DNA from: Nocardiopsis sp. FIRDI 009
GTDB taxonomy: Bacteria; Actinomycetota; Actinomycetes; Streptosporangiales; Streptosporangiaceae
Length of the DNA: 64,000 nucleotides
Direction of reading: 5' to 3'
NCBI RefSeq assembly: GCF_003386285.1
Contig: NZ_QPNC01000020.1
Location: forward strand, 1-64,000
Shown here: positions 24,727-32,760 of the stretch, piece by piece
How positions within the stretch are numbered: the stretch's first letter is position 1
Layout of the letters: every line of letters starts with the position of its first letter
The notes under the pieces: generated by a model
The model's database searches: none
What the model saw: only the letters and a program-made list of their open reading frames with translations
What the model was told of the DNA's origin: nothing
Translations under genes and position numbers: made by a program

Positions 24727-25625
24727 GCGGCGACCCTCCGGGGACGCTTGGCCCCGGCTCGCAGGCCGGAGGCGATCGTCTTCGGGATCTCGCGGGGTTT
24801 CTGGCCGACTTGGGCAGCGGCTTCGGAGAGCCAGCCGGTCACCTCGTGTTCGGTCAGTTCGCCTCCGGCCACCAGCTGTCCCAGGGCGACGGCGGCCTGG
24901 TAGAGGGCGTTGTTGTGGTTGCGAGGCGCGGACTGGGTGACCCGCCGAATCTCATCGGTGACAGCGGAGCGCAGGTAGGCCGAGCGGCGGTCGTGCGCCA
25001 CCAGGGGAACAGAGACCGGGCGCTGGGGCGGCACCGGAGTCGGTCGCAGCAGTTCCGCCAGCCAGCTGGGGAGTGGTGCCACGTCCGCAGGGTTCGTGAC
25101 GGTGTAGGAGCCGCACCCGTCGGCGTCGGCGACGTAGGACCCAGGGCCGACCACGTACCCACCTATGGCGCGGGTGTCGATCAGCCACCCGAGCTTGCCC
25201 GTGGTATTGCGGTAGGCCGCGTGCTCAGGGGCGGCGAAGTACAGGTGCAGTCCGCCCCTGCGGGTGGTCACGGTGAAGGTGTTCAGCCAGCTGGTGTCAC
25301 CGTCGGCGTGCTCCTTGGCGAGTGTGACGAACACGCTGACCCCGTCGGTGATGCCGGGGCGCGCCCACTCCGGAGGCGGTGTCTCGCCGTCCTTGGGGGT
25401 GTCCAGGTCGACCACGACCAGTCCCGAGGGGCCGCAGGCGACGGCGACGTTGTGGGTGGGGTGGGCTCCCCAGTAGGCACGGATGGCGTTCTCGTCGCGG
25501 GTGGCGTGCCGCTCCCAGTCGGTGAAGGTGCGCACGGGCCGCTTGGCGCGGGTGCGCAGCGGGAACACCGACCAGCCGCGGCGGGCAGCCGCGATCGCGT
25601 GCGGTAGGACGTTGATCGGGGTCAT
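24723..25625 (-). CDS. Bifunctional DNA primase/polymerase (AEP prim-pol domain)
   Basis: A 300-residue archaeo-eukaryotic-type primase of the prim-pol group. The N-terminal ARRGWSVFPLRTRAKRP is the family signature. Catalytic acidic residues are in LVVVDLDTPKDG near 70-80, and GGLHLYFAAPE near 124 is followed by DTRAIGGYVVGPGSYV near 150-165. The C-terminal 110 residues are helical. Together with the overlapping RepA-like ATPase it should prime and drive autonomous replication of the excised circle. Stop/start overlaps join it to both neighbours. Confidence 0.9.
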   Translation of the reverse strand: MTPINVLPHAIAAARRGWSVFPLRTRAKRPVRTFTDWERHATRDENAIRAYWGAHPTHNVAVACGPSGLVVVDLDTPKDGETPPPEWARPGITDGVSVFVTLAKEHADGDTSWLNTFTVTTRRGGLHLYFAAPEHAAYRNTTGKLGWLIDTRAIGGYVVGPGSYVADADGCGSYTVTNPADVAPLPSWLAELLRPTPVPPQRPVSVPLVAHDRRSAYLRSAVTDEIRRVTQSAPRNHNNALYQAAVALGQLVAGGELTEHEVTGWLSEAAAQVGQKPREIPKTIASGLRAGAKRPRRVAA

Positions 25626-26029
25626 GCCGCTGCCTCCAACTCCCAGGTCTCCGGAGCGCCGCCCTCGTGGCAGGCCGGGCACTGCCCGAGTGAGGTGGGG
25701 ATGACGTAGACGAACACCAGGCGGCAGGTCGGGCAGGTGCGACGGGCACGCATCGCGGCGGCCAGCCCCCGGGCGCGAGCCTCGGTGAACTCCTCCTTCG
25801 GGCGGGCCTCGCTGATGCGGTAGAGGGCAGCGGTGCGGACACCGTTCTTGGCCCTGCGGGAGCGCCACATCAGCTGAGCGGTGGGCTCGCTGGTTCCGGG
25901 GCGCAACCCCATGTTGGCCAGCTGTTTACGGGTGGCCAGGTCGTCGTCGGCCAGCCAGGCGGTGCCCCAGGGGTAGGTGGGCAGGCCGTAGCGGGAGCCG
26001 TCGGGGTCGAGGAAGCGAAGAGAGGTCAC
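25622..26029 (-). CDS. RRQRL motif-containing zinc-binding protein
   Basis: A 135-residue protein of the actinobacterial RRQRL-motif family. It has the conserved N-terminal LPTYPWGTAW, a diverged motif TRKQLANMGLRPG (residues 33-45) and a C-terminal zinc ribbon, CPTC near 98 and CPAC near 118. This family is almost confined to AICEs and conjugative plasmids and sits beside their replication genes; its function is unknown. The GTG at 26029 follows CGGAGGT. It is the first gene of a three-gene overlapping unit with prim-pol and the ATPase. Confidence 0.8.
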   Translation of the reverse strand: MTSLRFLDPDGSRYGLPTYPWGTAWLADDDLATRKQLANMGLRPGTSEPTAQLMWRSRRAKNGVRTAALYRISEARPKEEFTEARARGLAAAMRARRTCPTCRLVFVYVIPTSLGQCPACHEGGAPETWELEAAA

Positions 26030-26108
26030 AGGGTGACCTCCGAACGGGTCTGGGGCATGATGGTTGATGCCTTCCGGTCGTTGATCGGGTGGTGTTCCTT
26101 CTGGGAGC

Positions 26109-26149
26109 GAGGCCCTGGTGGTTGCTTGGCGGCTATGCACCAGGGCCTC
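26109..26149. repeat. Constant-loop stem-loop 2
   Basis: GAGGCCCTGGTG and CACCAGGGCCTC form a perfect 12-bp stem around a 17-base loop containing GCTTGGCGGCTAT. It lies 80 nt upstream of the RRQRL-protein start and just after the stop of the SsgA-like gene. The loop is shared with stem-loops 1, 3, 4 and 5, while the stem is unrelated to stem 4. Confidence 0.78.
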
Positions 26150-26159
26150 AGTCGTGTAT

Positions 26160-26606
26160 TCAGGCCGCGTCCATCAGGCGGCTGATGGTGGCCTCGATGT
26201 CGAGGCGGGCGGCCTCGGCCCCGGCCCGCACCGCCTCGTAAGTGGCGGCCAGAAACTCGCGCAGGTCGGTCTGGTTGAGGACCACCCGCCCGAACTCGCC
26301 CGGGGCGAAGAAGTCCACCGCGATACCCCGAGGCGCGCTCTGGGGTCGGCCATGCCGGGTGTGCGGACCCACCCGCACGTCCCCGACCCCGGAAGGGCGG
26401 ATCAGTCCCTGGGACAGGACGTCGCGGTCGATCTCCCACACGCCGCCGTCCGGGTGGGGATCGGTGGGCTCGAAACCGAGGCGGACCATGAACGGGTCAG
26501 CGGGGTCGTAAGACAGCGCGAGGGTGGTCACCGTGTCGTGGGTGGGACCGACGACCATCCCCAGGACGTGGCGGGTGAGGGGCCGTGCGGGCATGTTCTG
26601 CACCAT
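26160..26606 (-). CDS. SsgA-like sporulation/cell-division regulator
   Basis: A 148-residue SsgA-family (SALP) protein. Supporting features are LALSYDPADPFMVRLGFEP, the WEIDRDVLSQGL helix, PSGVGDVRVGP, and a C-terminal LREFLAATYEAVRAGAE helix. Chromosomal SALPs position FtsZ and remodel peptidoglycan during sporulation-specific division. A copy on a conjugative element could influence septation or hyphal fusion in the recipient, which is inference. ATG at 26606 is used; an ATG four codons later is also possible, and the ribosome-binding site is weak. The gene lies downstream of an operator-rich 200-bp gap after the translocase gene. Confidence 0.82.
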   Translation of the reverse strand: MVQNMPARPLTRHVLGMVVGPTHDTVTTLALSYDPADPFMVRLGFEPTDPHPDGGVWEIDRDVLSQGLIRPSGVGDVRVGPHTRHGRPQSAPRGIAVDFFAPGEFGRVVLNQTDLREFLAATYEAVRAGAEAARLDIEATISRLMDAA

Positions 26607-26719
26607 GAGGTTCGCTACTTTCCGTGATTGCTTTTGGGTGGGTGGTGGCGGACCGTGGGAGGGGTCCAACCCCACCCCCCAGCGGTGTTTCGGGGTGTTG
26701 TCGCAGGTCGCTCTAGTGC

Positions 26720-26797
26720 TCTATATCCCTGCTCATCGATGGTTTGGTGCGCTAGTGGGGTCGCTAGTACTAGCGATGGGCACCGCTAGTACCAGCG
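26720..26797. promoter_or_regulatory. Promoter/operator region with CGCTAGT repeats
   Basis: The 204-bp gap between the translocase stop and the SsgA-like start contains CGCTAGT at 26750-26756, the perfect palindrome CGCTAGTACTAGCG at 26762-26775 and CGCTAGTACCAGCG at 26784-26797. A TATAGA -10-like element occurs on the minus strand at 26720-26725, just downstream of the repeats. This looks like the control region of the replication/excision operon. The binding protein is unknown; the element's GntR or XRE proteins are candidates. Confidence 0.6.
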
Positions 26798-26811
26798 CCG
26801 CATTCCGGCTC

Positions 26812-29100
26812 TCATCCGGACCGCTTTTCGTCACGCTCAGCGATCGCGGCGGTGATCTCGTCCAGGACGATCCCGTACTTGGTGGACCGCTTGCCGTTCA
26901 CGGTCCGCCCGACCGGCCTGGCCTTGATCCCGTAGGGCTTGACGGCGGTGTTGAGCTGGCGGGCCTTGGGCGTGTCCTCCATCTGCGCCCACGGCCCGTA
27001 GACGTCGGGGCGCAGGTTGGCCAGGCGGTCGACCAGGTCCACCGACCAGACCTTGTCCTCACCGGCTGGCCAGATCGCGGCCAGGTCTTCGAGCACGTCG
27101 CTCGTGGCCGGGGTATCAGCGGTGGCGGTGTCCTCTCCGGCGGCGACCCCGGTCAGGCGCCCGGCCCGCTCGCGCAGGGTGCGGGCACGGTCAGCGACCC
27201 TCTCGGCGTCGGGGCCGTCCACGAACGCTGACCGGCAGATCAACGGGTCGTCGGCCACCCCGACCGCGTAGGCGATGCCCTTGTCCGACATGGTGAACGT
27301 CGTGGCCCGCAGCCCGTTCTTGTAGCTGGACGTGCCCAGCACCATGTCGTTCTCGACCTGACCCATCACCTTGAAGCACAACCGCAACCCCACGTTCGCG
27401 GACACCCCCGTGGGGATGGCGTCCTTGTCCGGACGCTGGGTCGCGGCGATCAGGATGATCCCCAGCGCGGGACCCAACCGGATCATCTCCTCAGCGATCT
27501 CACTGGCCTCGCTGCCCAGCTCCTTGTGGTCGAAGAGCATCTGGCACTCGTCGATCGCGAACACGATGGGCTGCAACCCCAGCTTCTTGTTCGCGGCCAG
27601 TTCGGGGGTGACCTTGTTTTCCGGGCACAGATCCCGGGGCAGGTTGGCGATGACGTCGGCCCGGCGGACCAACTCCCTGCGGACCTCGCGCAGGGAGCGC
27701 AACGCTCGCTCCAGGACCGGGTCGGTGAACCCTTGGCCGTAGTCGTGGCAGACCTTCTCCAGCATGGACAGGTCCCCGGTGCCTTTGAGTTCGAAGATCC
27801 GCAGTTCGACGGTGACGTCCAACGCGGCGGCCAGCAGCAGCACCCGAAGCGCGAACGTCTTGCCCATGCGCGGGATCGCGCCGATCAGCAGGTTGGCGAA
27901 CATCAACGTGATCGACACGGGCCGCCCGCGCTGGTCGACCCCGTAGGGCAGCGGGTCGAAGATACTGGCCGAACCGCTCTCCAGCAGCGGCCAGGGGGCC
28001 TGTTTGGCCTTGTTCATGGGCTGGTCGCCCACCCACAGCACCAACCGGCCCGGGTGTTCCTCGGACACGCCCTCGGGCCACACGCACCCCAGTGGCCTGC
28101 GGAGACCGGAGGCGAGTTTCTCGCGGCGCTCGACCACGTCGGCGGCGGTCACCCCGTAGGGCAGGTCGACCTCGGCCCGCCACCCAGGGCCGTCCCTGGT
28201 AATGGGGGCGGTGAAGTTGATCCCCGCTCCCTTGGGCGCCAGAGCCTTGGTGATCTCGCTGATCCCCAACGCCCCGAGGGCGCGTAGGACGGCGTCGGAG
28301 TCGAGCTTGGCCACGTGGGTGGGTAGCACCGCCCGGTCGATGAGCGGCCGGTCCGGACGCCTGCCCAACAGTCCGAACACCAAGGAGGCGCCGAACAGCG
28401 ACCACCACAGGCCGACCGTGGCCACGCTGGCGGCCCCGACGGTGACCAGCACGGGCAGAACGGCCACGACGGTCAGAATCACGCGGGCCTTGACGCGGTG
28501 GTCGTGGCGCATGGTCAACATCAGGTACCGCTGGGAGTCGCCGTTGACCTTGCTGACCAGACCCTCGGACAGGTCCATCTTCAGCTCACGCCCGGCGGCC
28601 TCCTTGATCAGGGCACGGGATTCGGTGTCGGCGACCCAGCGGGTGTAGCCACCCACGACCCGGGCCAGCCCACGCGGAGAACGTCCCATCAGCCGAAGCA
28701 GATAGAGGGGGGAGCGGGTGGCGTGGTAGGCGGCCACGTGCGCGTGGTAAGCGGCCACCCACCGCATCACCTGTGCGGCTTCCTGCCGGGACTGCATCCA
28801 GCTGGGCAGGATGGGCCGGGCGGTGCGGGAGCGCTCGGCCAGGTCGGCCAGCCAGCGCGACTCCTTAGCCCACGCATCGACCTGGGCATCCACCCGCAGT
28901 GCCGGGCTGGTGTCGTCGGTGTCGAGGACCTCCACATCGGCGTCCTCGATCACCTCCACCTCGGGGTTGGTGGCGGGGGTGGGGGGCTCACGGTCGGGTT
29001 CGGATGCCTGGGTGCGGTCGGGGAAGGGCAGCACCCGCCCGTCGGTGTCTGCCCCGTGGGGCAGTTCCCAGGGCGCGTGGTGCGGGGTGGGGCGGCTCAT
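26812..29100 (-). CDS. FtsK/SpoIIIE-type conjugative DNA translocase (Tra)
   Basis: A 762-residue membrane-anchored translocase. A Pro/Asp-rich N-terminal region is followed by two transmembrane segments near 205-240 (VILTVVAVLPVLVTVGAAS and a second just after). The motor has Walker A GAIPRMGKTF near 402-411 and Walker B IVFAIDEC near 513. A C-terminal winged-helix region (about 660-755) should recognise a cis-acting clt sequence. Such Tra proteins move double-stranded DNA between hyphae in actinomycete conjugation, without a relaxase. Its start overlaps the stop of the upstream membrane-protein gene (ATGA), placing it in a four-gene transfer unit. Confidence 0.93.
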   Translation of the reverse strand: MSRPTPHHAPWELPHGADTDGRVLPFPDRTQASEPDREPPTPATNPEVEVIEDADVEVLDTDDTSPALRVDAQVDAWAKESRWLADLAERSRTARPILPSWMQSRQEAAQVMRWVAAYHAHVAAYHATRSPLYLLRLMGRSPRGLARVVGGYTRWVADTESRALIKEAAGRELKMDLSEGLVSKVNGDSQRYLMLTMRHDHRVKARVILTVVAVLPVLVTVGAASVATVGLWWSLFGASLVFGLLGRRPDRPLIDRAVLPTHVAKLDSDAVLRALGALGISEITKALAPKGAGINFTAPITRDGPGWRAEVDLPYGVTAADVVERREKLASGLRRPLGCVWPEGVSEEHPGRLVLWVGDQPMNKAKQAPWPLLESGSASIFDPLPYGVDQRGRPVSITLMFANLLIGAIPRMGKTFALRVLLLAAALDVTVELRIFELKGTGDLSMLEKVCHDYGQGFTDPVLERALRSLREVRRELVRRADVIANLPRDLCPENKVTPELAANKKLGLQPIVFAIDECQMLFDHKELGSEASEIAEEMIRLGPALGIILIAATQRPDKDAIPTGVSANVGLRLCFKVMGQVENDMVLGTSSYKNGLRATTFTMSDKGIAYAVGVADDPLICRSAFVDGPDAERVADRARTLRERAGRLTGVAAGEDTATADTPATSDVLEDLAAIWPAGEDKVWSVDLVDRLANLRPDVYGPWAQMEDTPKARQLNTAVKPYGIKARPVGRTVNGKRSTKYGIVLDEITAAIAERDEKRSG

Positions 29101-30377
29101 GCGGCGTTCTCCTCACGGGCAGCGTGGACGACGGACAGGTGCTCGGGAGCGGCAACGGTCTCGGTGCGCTCCTCGCGGGCGGCGAGAACACGCTTGGCCC
29201 GGTCGTAACCACAGCCGAGAGCGGTCATCGCACGGCGCACGGAAACACCCTCGGGAACCTCTCCGGCCTCGATCAGGGCGTCCAACTTCGCGGTCAGGTC
29301 GGCGTCGGACAGCTCCCGGGTGGACGGCTTCGCGGCGCTGGGAGTGGCGGTCTTGGGAAGCTTGCGGCCCTTGTCGACACGCCTCTTCGGGGGCGTTTCC
29401 GAACCCCGGTGTCCTTGCTGGTCAGGGGTCGAACGGCGACCGGTGTCGGCAGCTGGTTCGGAAACGGTCTGGGGCGGGGGCGGGGTGTTCTTCCCAGGGG
29501 TAGGGCGAGAGCACCGCACGACGGCCAGCCGGGTCGACCCGGCTGGGATCATGAGAGCGTTCTCGGCAAGCCGGGAACGGTCCATCACGGCCGTGGCCGG
29601 GGTGTTCTCGTGCTTGTTTTCGGGGGTGCTCTCGCGGGTGTTGTCGTCGCGGTCGGCGGTGAGTTCAGCGAGGGTCTTGACACCGTCCCCTTCGGTGGGG
29701 CGTGCGTGGGTGATGCCCTTCTCGATGACACCGACCAGGTGCGCGGTCATCGCGGCCCCGATCGGCCCCAGCGAGTGCGCGATCAGACCCCCGATCGCGG
29801 TGCCGCTCAACTCGTTCGGCCAGTGTCCGACGGTGTTGAGCAGAATGCTGACCGCCAGACAACCCCACATGATCTTGTTGGCGTCCTCGGGCAGGGAGCC
29901 GCCGGAGGACTCCAGCCGTGCGCGGCACAGGATGACCCACCCGACGATGCCGATCAGGGCCGGTTCCAGCAGCCACAGCGCCCACCACATGGCGGTGAAC
30001 GGTTCGGTGCCGGTCATGGCGGCGGCTCCGGCGTGCACCCCGGCGGTCGACCAGGCGGCGAACGCGGCCAGCACCGGCATCAACGCCGACAGGGTCAGGG
30101 TGCGGGTGCGCTGCACCCGCAGGGCGCGGGCCTCGGCGGACTGGGCGATGTCAGCGGCCAGCTTGGCGCGTTCCAGGTCGGCGCGGTGCTTGTCGCGGGT
30201 CAGGTCCTGGCGGATGGCGCGGGCGGTCATCGCACGGCGGGCCTTGTCGCGGAACCGCTCGACACGGTCGTCCTTGCGGGCGGCGACCCGCTTCCGGCGG
30301 GCGGCGAGTTCCTCGCGGATCTGCTCGGGAGTGCGCTCGGTGTCGGTGGTGGGGGTGGTGTCGGGCTGGGAAGTCAT
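29097..30377 (-). CDS. Spd-like/DUF2637-type membrane protein with C-terminal DNA-binding-like region
   Basis: A 426-residue protein. The first 90 residues are a highly charged helical segment (KARRAMTARAIRQDLTRDKH). Four hydrophobic segments follow at about 95-225. A disordered Pro/Thr/Lys-rich linker comes next, and a C-terminal helix-turn-helix-like stretch (SVRRAMTALGCGYDRAKRVL) near 380-400. The layout matches DUF2637-type and SpdB-like proteins found next to Tra in AICEs and Streptomyces plasmids, where they assist spread between mycelial compartments. Start and stop overlap both neighbours. The role is inferred from position and topology. Confidence 0.7.
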   Translation of the reverse strand: MTSQPDTTPTTDTERTPEQIREELAARRKRVAARKDDRVERFRDKARRAMTARAIRQDLTRDKHRADLERAKLAADIAQSAEARALRVQRTRTLTLSALMPVLAAFAAWSTAGVHAGAAAMTGTEPFTAMWWALWLLEPALIGIVGWVILCRARLESSGGSLPEDANKIMWGCLAVSILLNTVGHWPNELSGTAIGGLIAHSLGPIGAAMTAHLVGVIEKGITHARPTEGDGVKTLAELTADRDDNTRESTPENKHENTPATAVMDRSRLAENALMIPAGSTRLAVVRCSRPTPGKNTPPPPQTVSEPAADTGRRSTPDQQGHRGSETPPKRRVDKGRKLPKTATPSAAKPSTRELSDADLTAKLDALIEAGEVPEGVSVRRAMTALGCGYDRAKRVLAAREERTETVAAPEHLSVVHAAREENAA

Positions 30378-30577
30378 CAGCGGGTGCCTCCTTCCGCGTG
30401 TCGGGTGGGGATGGGGGGCAGGGGGCGGGCGACCAGGGCGGCGGTGTGGTCCAGGGCCAGGGCCGCTCCGGCCAGCGGCAGGGCCGCCAGCCGGAGCACG
30501 ACCACGACCAGGGCCAGCAGCAGCACCGCGGCGAGGGTGAGGACACCGGCGGCCTGGATCATGTGCGTGGTGGTCAC
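30377..30577 (-). CDS. Small membrane protein in the transfer operon (Spd-like)
   Basis: A 66-residue protein with one long or two tightly spaced hydrophobic helices (residues 7-38, many Leu/Val/Ala) and a short Pro/His/Arg cytoplasmic tail. It starts with GTG and overlaps both neighbouring genes by three or four bases, so it is translationally coupled. Small membrane proteins in this position of AICEs are usually annotated as spread or holin-like; no sequence motif proves that here. Confidence 0.65.
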   Translation of the reverse strand: MTTTHMIQAAGVLTLAAVLLLALVVVVLRLAALPLAGAALALDHTAALVARPLPPIPTRHAEGGTR

Positions 30578-30948
30578 CGGCCCGCCTCCCCACGCTGGGC
30601 AAGGACGGTGGCCTGAGCCGCGACGGTGATGCCGGTGCCCTGCCAGTCGCGGTGGTAGAGCGTGGCGATACCGGTTCGGGGCGAAGGGGCCTCGACGGGC
30701 TCACCCAGGACACGGGACAGGTCGGCCAGCCAGGCGGCCCGCTCGGCGGGGGTGGTGCCGGTGTCACGGATGATCAGGTCGATCAAGGGGCTGGCGGTGT
30801 CGCCGCCGATGTAGCTGAGGTAGACGGTCACCCCGGTGTGGGCGGACCACCGCTCATCCATCTGGCCGATGATCACCGACGCGATCACGGCCAGCTCGGG
30901 CGTGGACAGCGGGCGCGTGGCCTGAACGGTCTGGGGCTTTGCGATCAT
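30574..30948 (-). CDS. Hypothetical protein, first gene of the transfer unit
   Basis: A 124-residue soluble protein with no motif I recognise. It has an N-terminal helix (STPELAVIASVIIGQMDERW), a beta-rich middle (VTVYLSYIGGDTASPLIDLI) and a C-terminal strand region, so it looks compact and folded. AAGGAGG precedes the ATG at 30948. It opens the overlapping set leading to the Tra translocase. Two stem-loops with the shared loop sequence lie in the 120-bp leader just upstream. A role in transfer is suggested only by the operon. Confidence 0.6.
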   Translation of the reverse strand: MIAKPQTVQATRPLSTPELAVIASVIIGQMDERWSAHTGVTVYLSYIGGDTASPLIDLIIRDTGTTPAERAAWLADLSRVLGEPVEAPSPRTGIATLYHRDWQGTGITVAAQATVLAQRGEAGR

Positions 30949-30973
30949 GGGAAGTGCTTCCTCCTTGGGAGCG

Positions 30974-31013
30974 GCGGCCCCGGCGGGCTTTGGCGGCTTA
31001 GCGCCGGGGCCGC
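30974..31013. repeat. Constant-loop stem-loop 3
   Basis: GCGGCCCCGGCG and CGCCGGGGCCGC form a perfect 12-bp stem around a 16-base loop containing CTTTGGCGGCTTA. It lies 26 nt upstream of the start of the 124-aa gene, the same distance as stem-loop 1 from xis. The loop differs from the others by TTA in place of TAT. Confidence 0.75.
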
Positions 31014-31025
31014 GTCATGTGCGGT

Positions 31026-31060
31026 GTGGCTCCTGCTGGCGGCTATGAAGCAGGAGCCGC
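31026..31060. repeat. Constant-loop stem-loop 4
   Basis: GGCTCCTGCT (31028-31037) pairs perfectly with AGCAGGAGCC (31049-31058) around the loop GGCGGCTATGA; two further outer pairs include a G-U. It is 80 nt upstream of the 124-aa gene start, the same distance as stem-loop 2 from its gene. The 29 bp at 31031-31059 are repeated exactly at 33181-33209. Confidence 0.75.
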
Positions 31061-31068
31061 GTCACAGA

Positions 31069-31332
31069 TCAGAGGTCGCGCAGCTTGCGACGCGCGTAGT
31101 TCAGGTCGTTGACGAGCTGGTCGCGCATGCGGCGGTCGGCCGCGGTGATCCGGCCGGCGTTGAGGTTGCGCTTGGGGTCCCGGATCAGGTCGTGGACGCG
31201 GATCTCCTCCTCCGTCTCGCGGATGCTCTCTTCCAGCTGCTTCTTGAGTTGCTTGCGGGTCGCCTCGTGGCGGGCGCGGTCCTCAGGGGTCTGACCGGTC
31301 AGTGCAGTGCGCAGACGGTCACGCAGGCTCAT
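31069..31332 (-). CDS. Small charged helical protein, function unknown
   Basis: An 87-residue protein that is almost entirely charged helix. Residues 17-50 (EDRARHEATRKQLKKQLEES and onward) have a heptad-like pattern suggesting a coiled coil. The C-terminal half ends RDQLVNDLNYARRKLRDL. A GGAG ribosome-binding site precedes the ATG at 31332. It stands alone between the Nudix gene and the transfer unit. No homology-based function can be offered. Confidence 0.6.
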   Translation of the reverse strand: MSLRDRLRTALTGQTPEDRARHEATRKQLKKQLEESIRETEEEIRVHDLIRDPKRNLNAGRITAADRRMRDQLVNDLNYARRKLRDL

Positions 31333-31427
31333 GGAAGCTCCTTTGATACGGGCGGTGTGTGGTGGACCGTGTGGTCCCGGCACCGCCCCGAGGGACGGCA
31401 CCGCCAACACACGGCGGGTGTGGAGGG

Positions 31428-32003
31428 TCAGCCCAGCCAGTACTCATCCGGCGGGGTGCTGTAGAGCCGCTCCACAGCGGCCAGCCCGGCGGGGGTGACG
31501 GTGATGTCGCCCGTCGCCGCGAAGTGGGCCACCCACACGGCTTCCAGCGCCTGGTGGGGCAGGTCACGGGCGTGGCCTTCGGCCAGCGCGTGGGAGACGG
31601 TGACGTCGGCCAGTTCCTGGAGTTTGGCCGCGCTCACCCACCGGGCGCCGGTGGTCTCCTCCGGGTCCGGAGCCAGCTGTCCGTCGGCCTGCACGTCGTA
31701 GAGCCACCAGTAGTGGCCCGGGGTGGGCTCAGCTGGCAGGGACTGGCACAGGTTGGTCAGGCGCACCTCGTGAAGCAGCTCGTAGGACAGGACGGTCAGC
31801 CCGACTTCCTCACGCATCTCCGCGACCAGGGCGTCGATGACGTCGGTGTGCGCGTCGTAGACGTGTCCGGCGACCGGGGCCTGTCCGACGGGCCACCAGG
31901 CGCGGCCGATCAGCAAGTACTCCCAGCCGGTGGTGGTCTGGCGGCGCCCCCGGGCGCCCACCGAGGTCCCACAGCAGCGCGTGGTCTTGGTCGTGCTGGT
32001 CAT
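31428..32003 (-). CDS. Nudix-fold protein, possible Pif-like transfer-exclusion factor
   Basis: A 191-residue protein with a Nudix-like core: VAGHVYDAHTDVIDALVAEM followed by REEVGL near residues 45-69. The catalytic box is degenerate. The first Gly-x5-Glu portion lacks the expected Glu and the REU Arg is Ala, but the EEVG core is kept. In the AICE pSAM2 the Nudix-motif protein Pif blocks redundant transfer into cells that already carry the element. A Nudix gene in the same kind of element, near the GntR repressor, makes a Pif-like role plausible; similarity to Pif itself was not tested. The ATG at 32003 was chosen at the beginning of the Thr-rich, Cys-containing N-terminus. Confidence 0.65.
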   Translation of the reverse strand: MTSTTKTTRCCGTSVGARGRRQTTTGWEYLLIGRAWWPVGQAPVAGHVYDAHTDVIDALVAEMREEVGLTVLSYELLHEVRLTNLCQSLPAEPTPGHYWWLYDVQADGQLAPDPEETTGARWVSAAKLQELADVTVSHALAEGHARDLPHQALEAVWVAHFAATGDITVTPAGLAAVERLYSTPPDEYWLG

Positions 32004-32034
32004 GGTGTTCTTCCCTTCGCGGCGGTGGGCGTGT

Positions 32035-32760
32035 TCAGCGGATGCGGCCGGAGACACTGGTGGTGGTCAGTCGCGGCTGGTGGCCGGGCCTGGTGTGGGT
32101 GCGGATGCCACCAGAGACCGTGGCCAGGGACACCGACTCGTCGGTGGCCAGCTCAGCGCGGACGTCGCCGCTGGTGGTCGAGACCGTGACCTGACCGGCG
32201 GCCGTGAGGGTGATGTCACCGGAGACGCTCTGGACTGTCGTGGTGGGACCGGTCAGGTCCAGGTCCACATCCCCGCTGGTGGTCTGCACCTGAGCCGCTC
32301 CGGTCACCTTCTGGATCTCGACGTCGCCGGAGACGGTCACGGCCCGCAGGGAGCCGACCGTCTCGGCCTCCAGGTCGGCGGCGGTGCCGTGGTGCTTCCA
32401 CCCGGCCAAGAAACCCCGCACCCGGACCAGCCCGGCGTCGATGCGGCTGGCCAGGTGGGACCTGGCGGACATGACCACGCTGCCGTTGATGCTCCCGGCC
32501 TGGATGACGGTGCCCCGACCGGAGAAACCGAAGGTCATGGAGGTCGTGTTCGTCCGCTCCGGGGGCAGGGACACCGTCCACTCGCGTCCGGTCTGCTCGT
32601 TGGTGGCGGCCTCGACCACGTCGGCGGGGCCGCTCAGGCGGACGCTGGCCGCGTGGGCGGTCGGGTCCACGGTGACGGTGGTGTGCAGGACCGGGGCGCT
32701 GATCCGCAGGGTGATCGGTCCGGTGATCTGGCTGGTCAGGGTGCGCTCGATGCTGGTCAC
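32035..32760 (-). CDS. DUF4097-like beta-strand-repeat protein
   Basis: A 241-residue protein. Its C-terminal half is a ladder of short repeats ending in SGD or SG: TVSGDVEI, TTSGDVDL, SVSGDITL, TTSGDVRA and TVSGGIRT, spaced about 18-20 residues apart. This is the DUF4097 right-handed beta-helix-like pattern often linked to envelope or anti-sigma functions. No signal peptide or transmembrane helix is visible, so it appears cytoplasmic or is partnered by the upstream 29-residue membrane peptide. GTG at 32760 overlaps the stop of that peptide (GTGA). Its function on an AICE is unknown. Confidence 0.7.
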   Translation of the reverse strand: MTSIERTLTSQITGPITLRISAPVLHTTVTVDPTAHAASVRLSGPADVVEAATNEQTGREWTVSLPPERTNTTSMTFGFSGRGTVIQAGSINGSVVMSARSHLASRIDAGLVRVRGFLAGWKHHGTAADLEAETVGSLRAVTVSGDVEIQKVTGAAQVQTTSGDVDLDLTGPTTTVQSVSGDITLTAAGQVTVSTTSGDVRAELATDESVSLATVSGGIRTHTRPGHQPRLTTTSVSGRIR

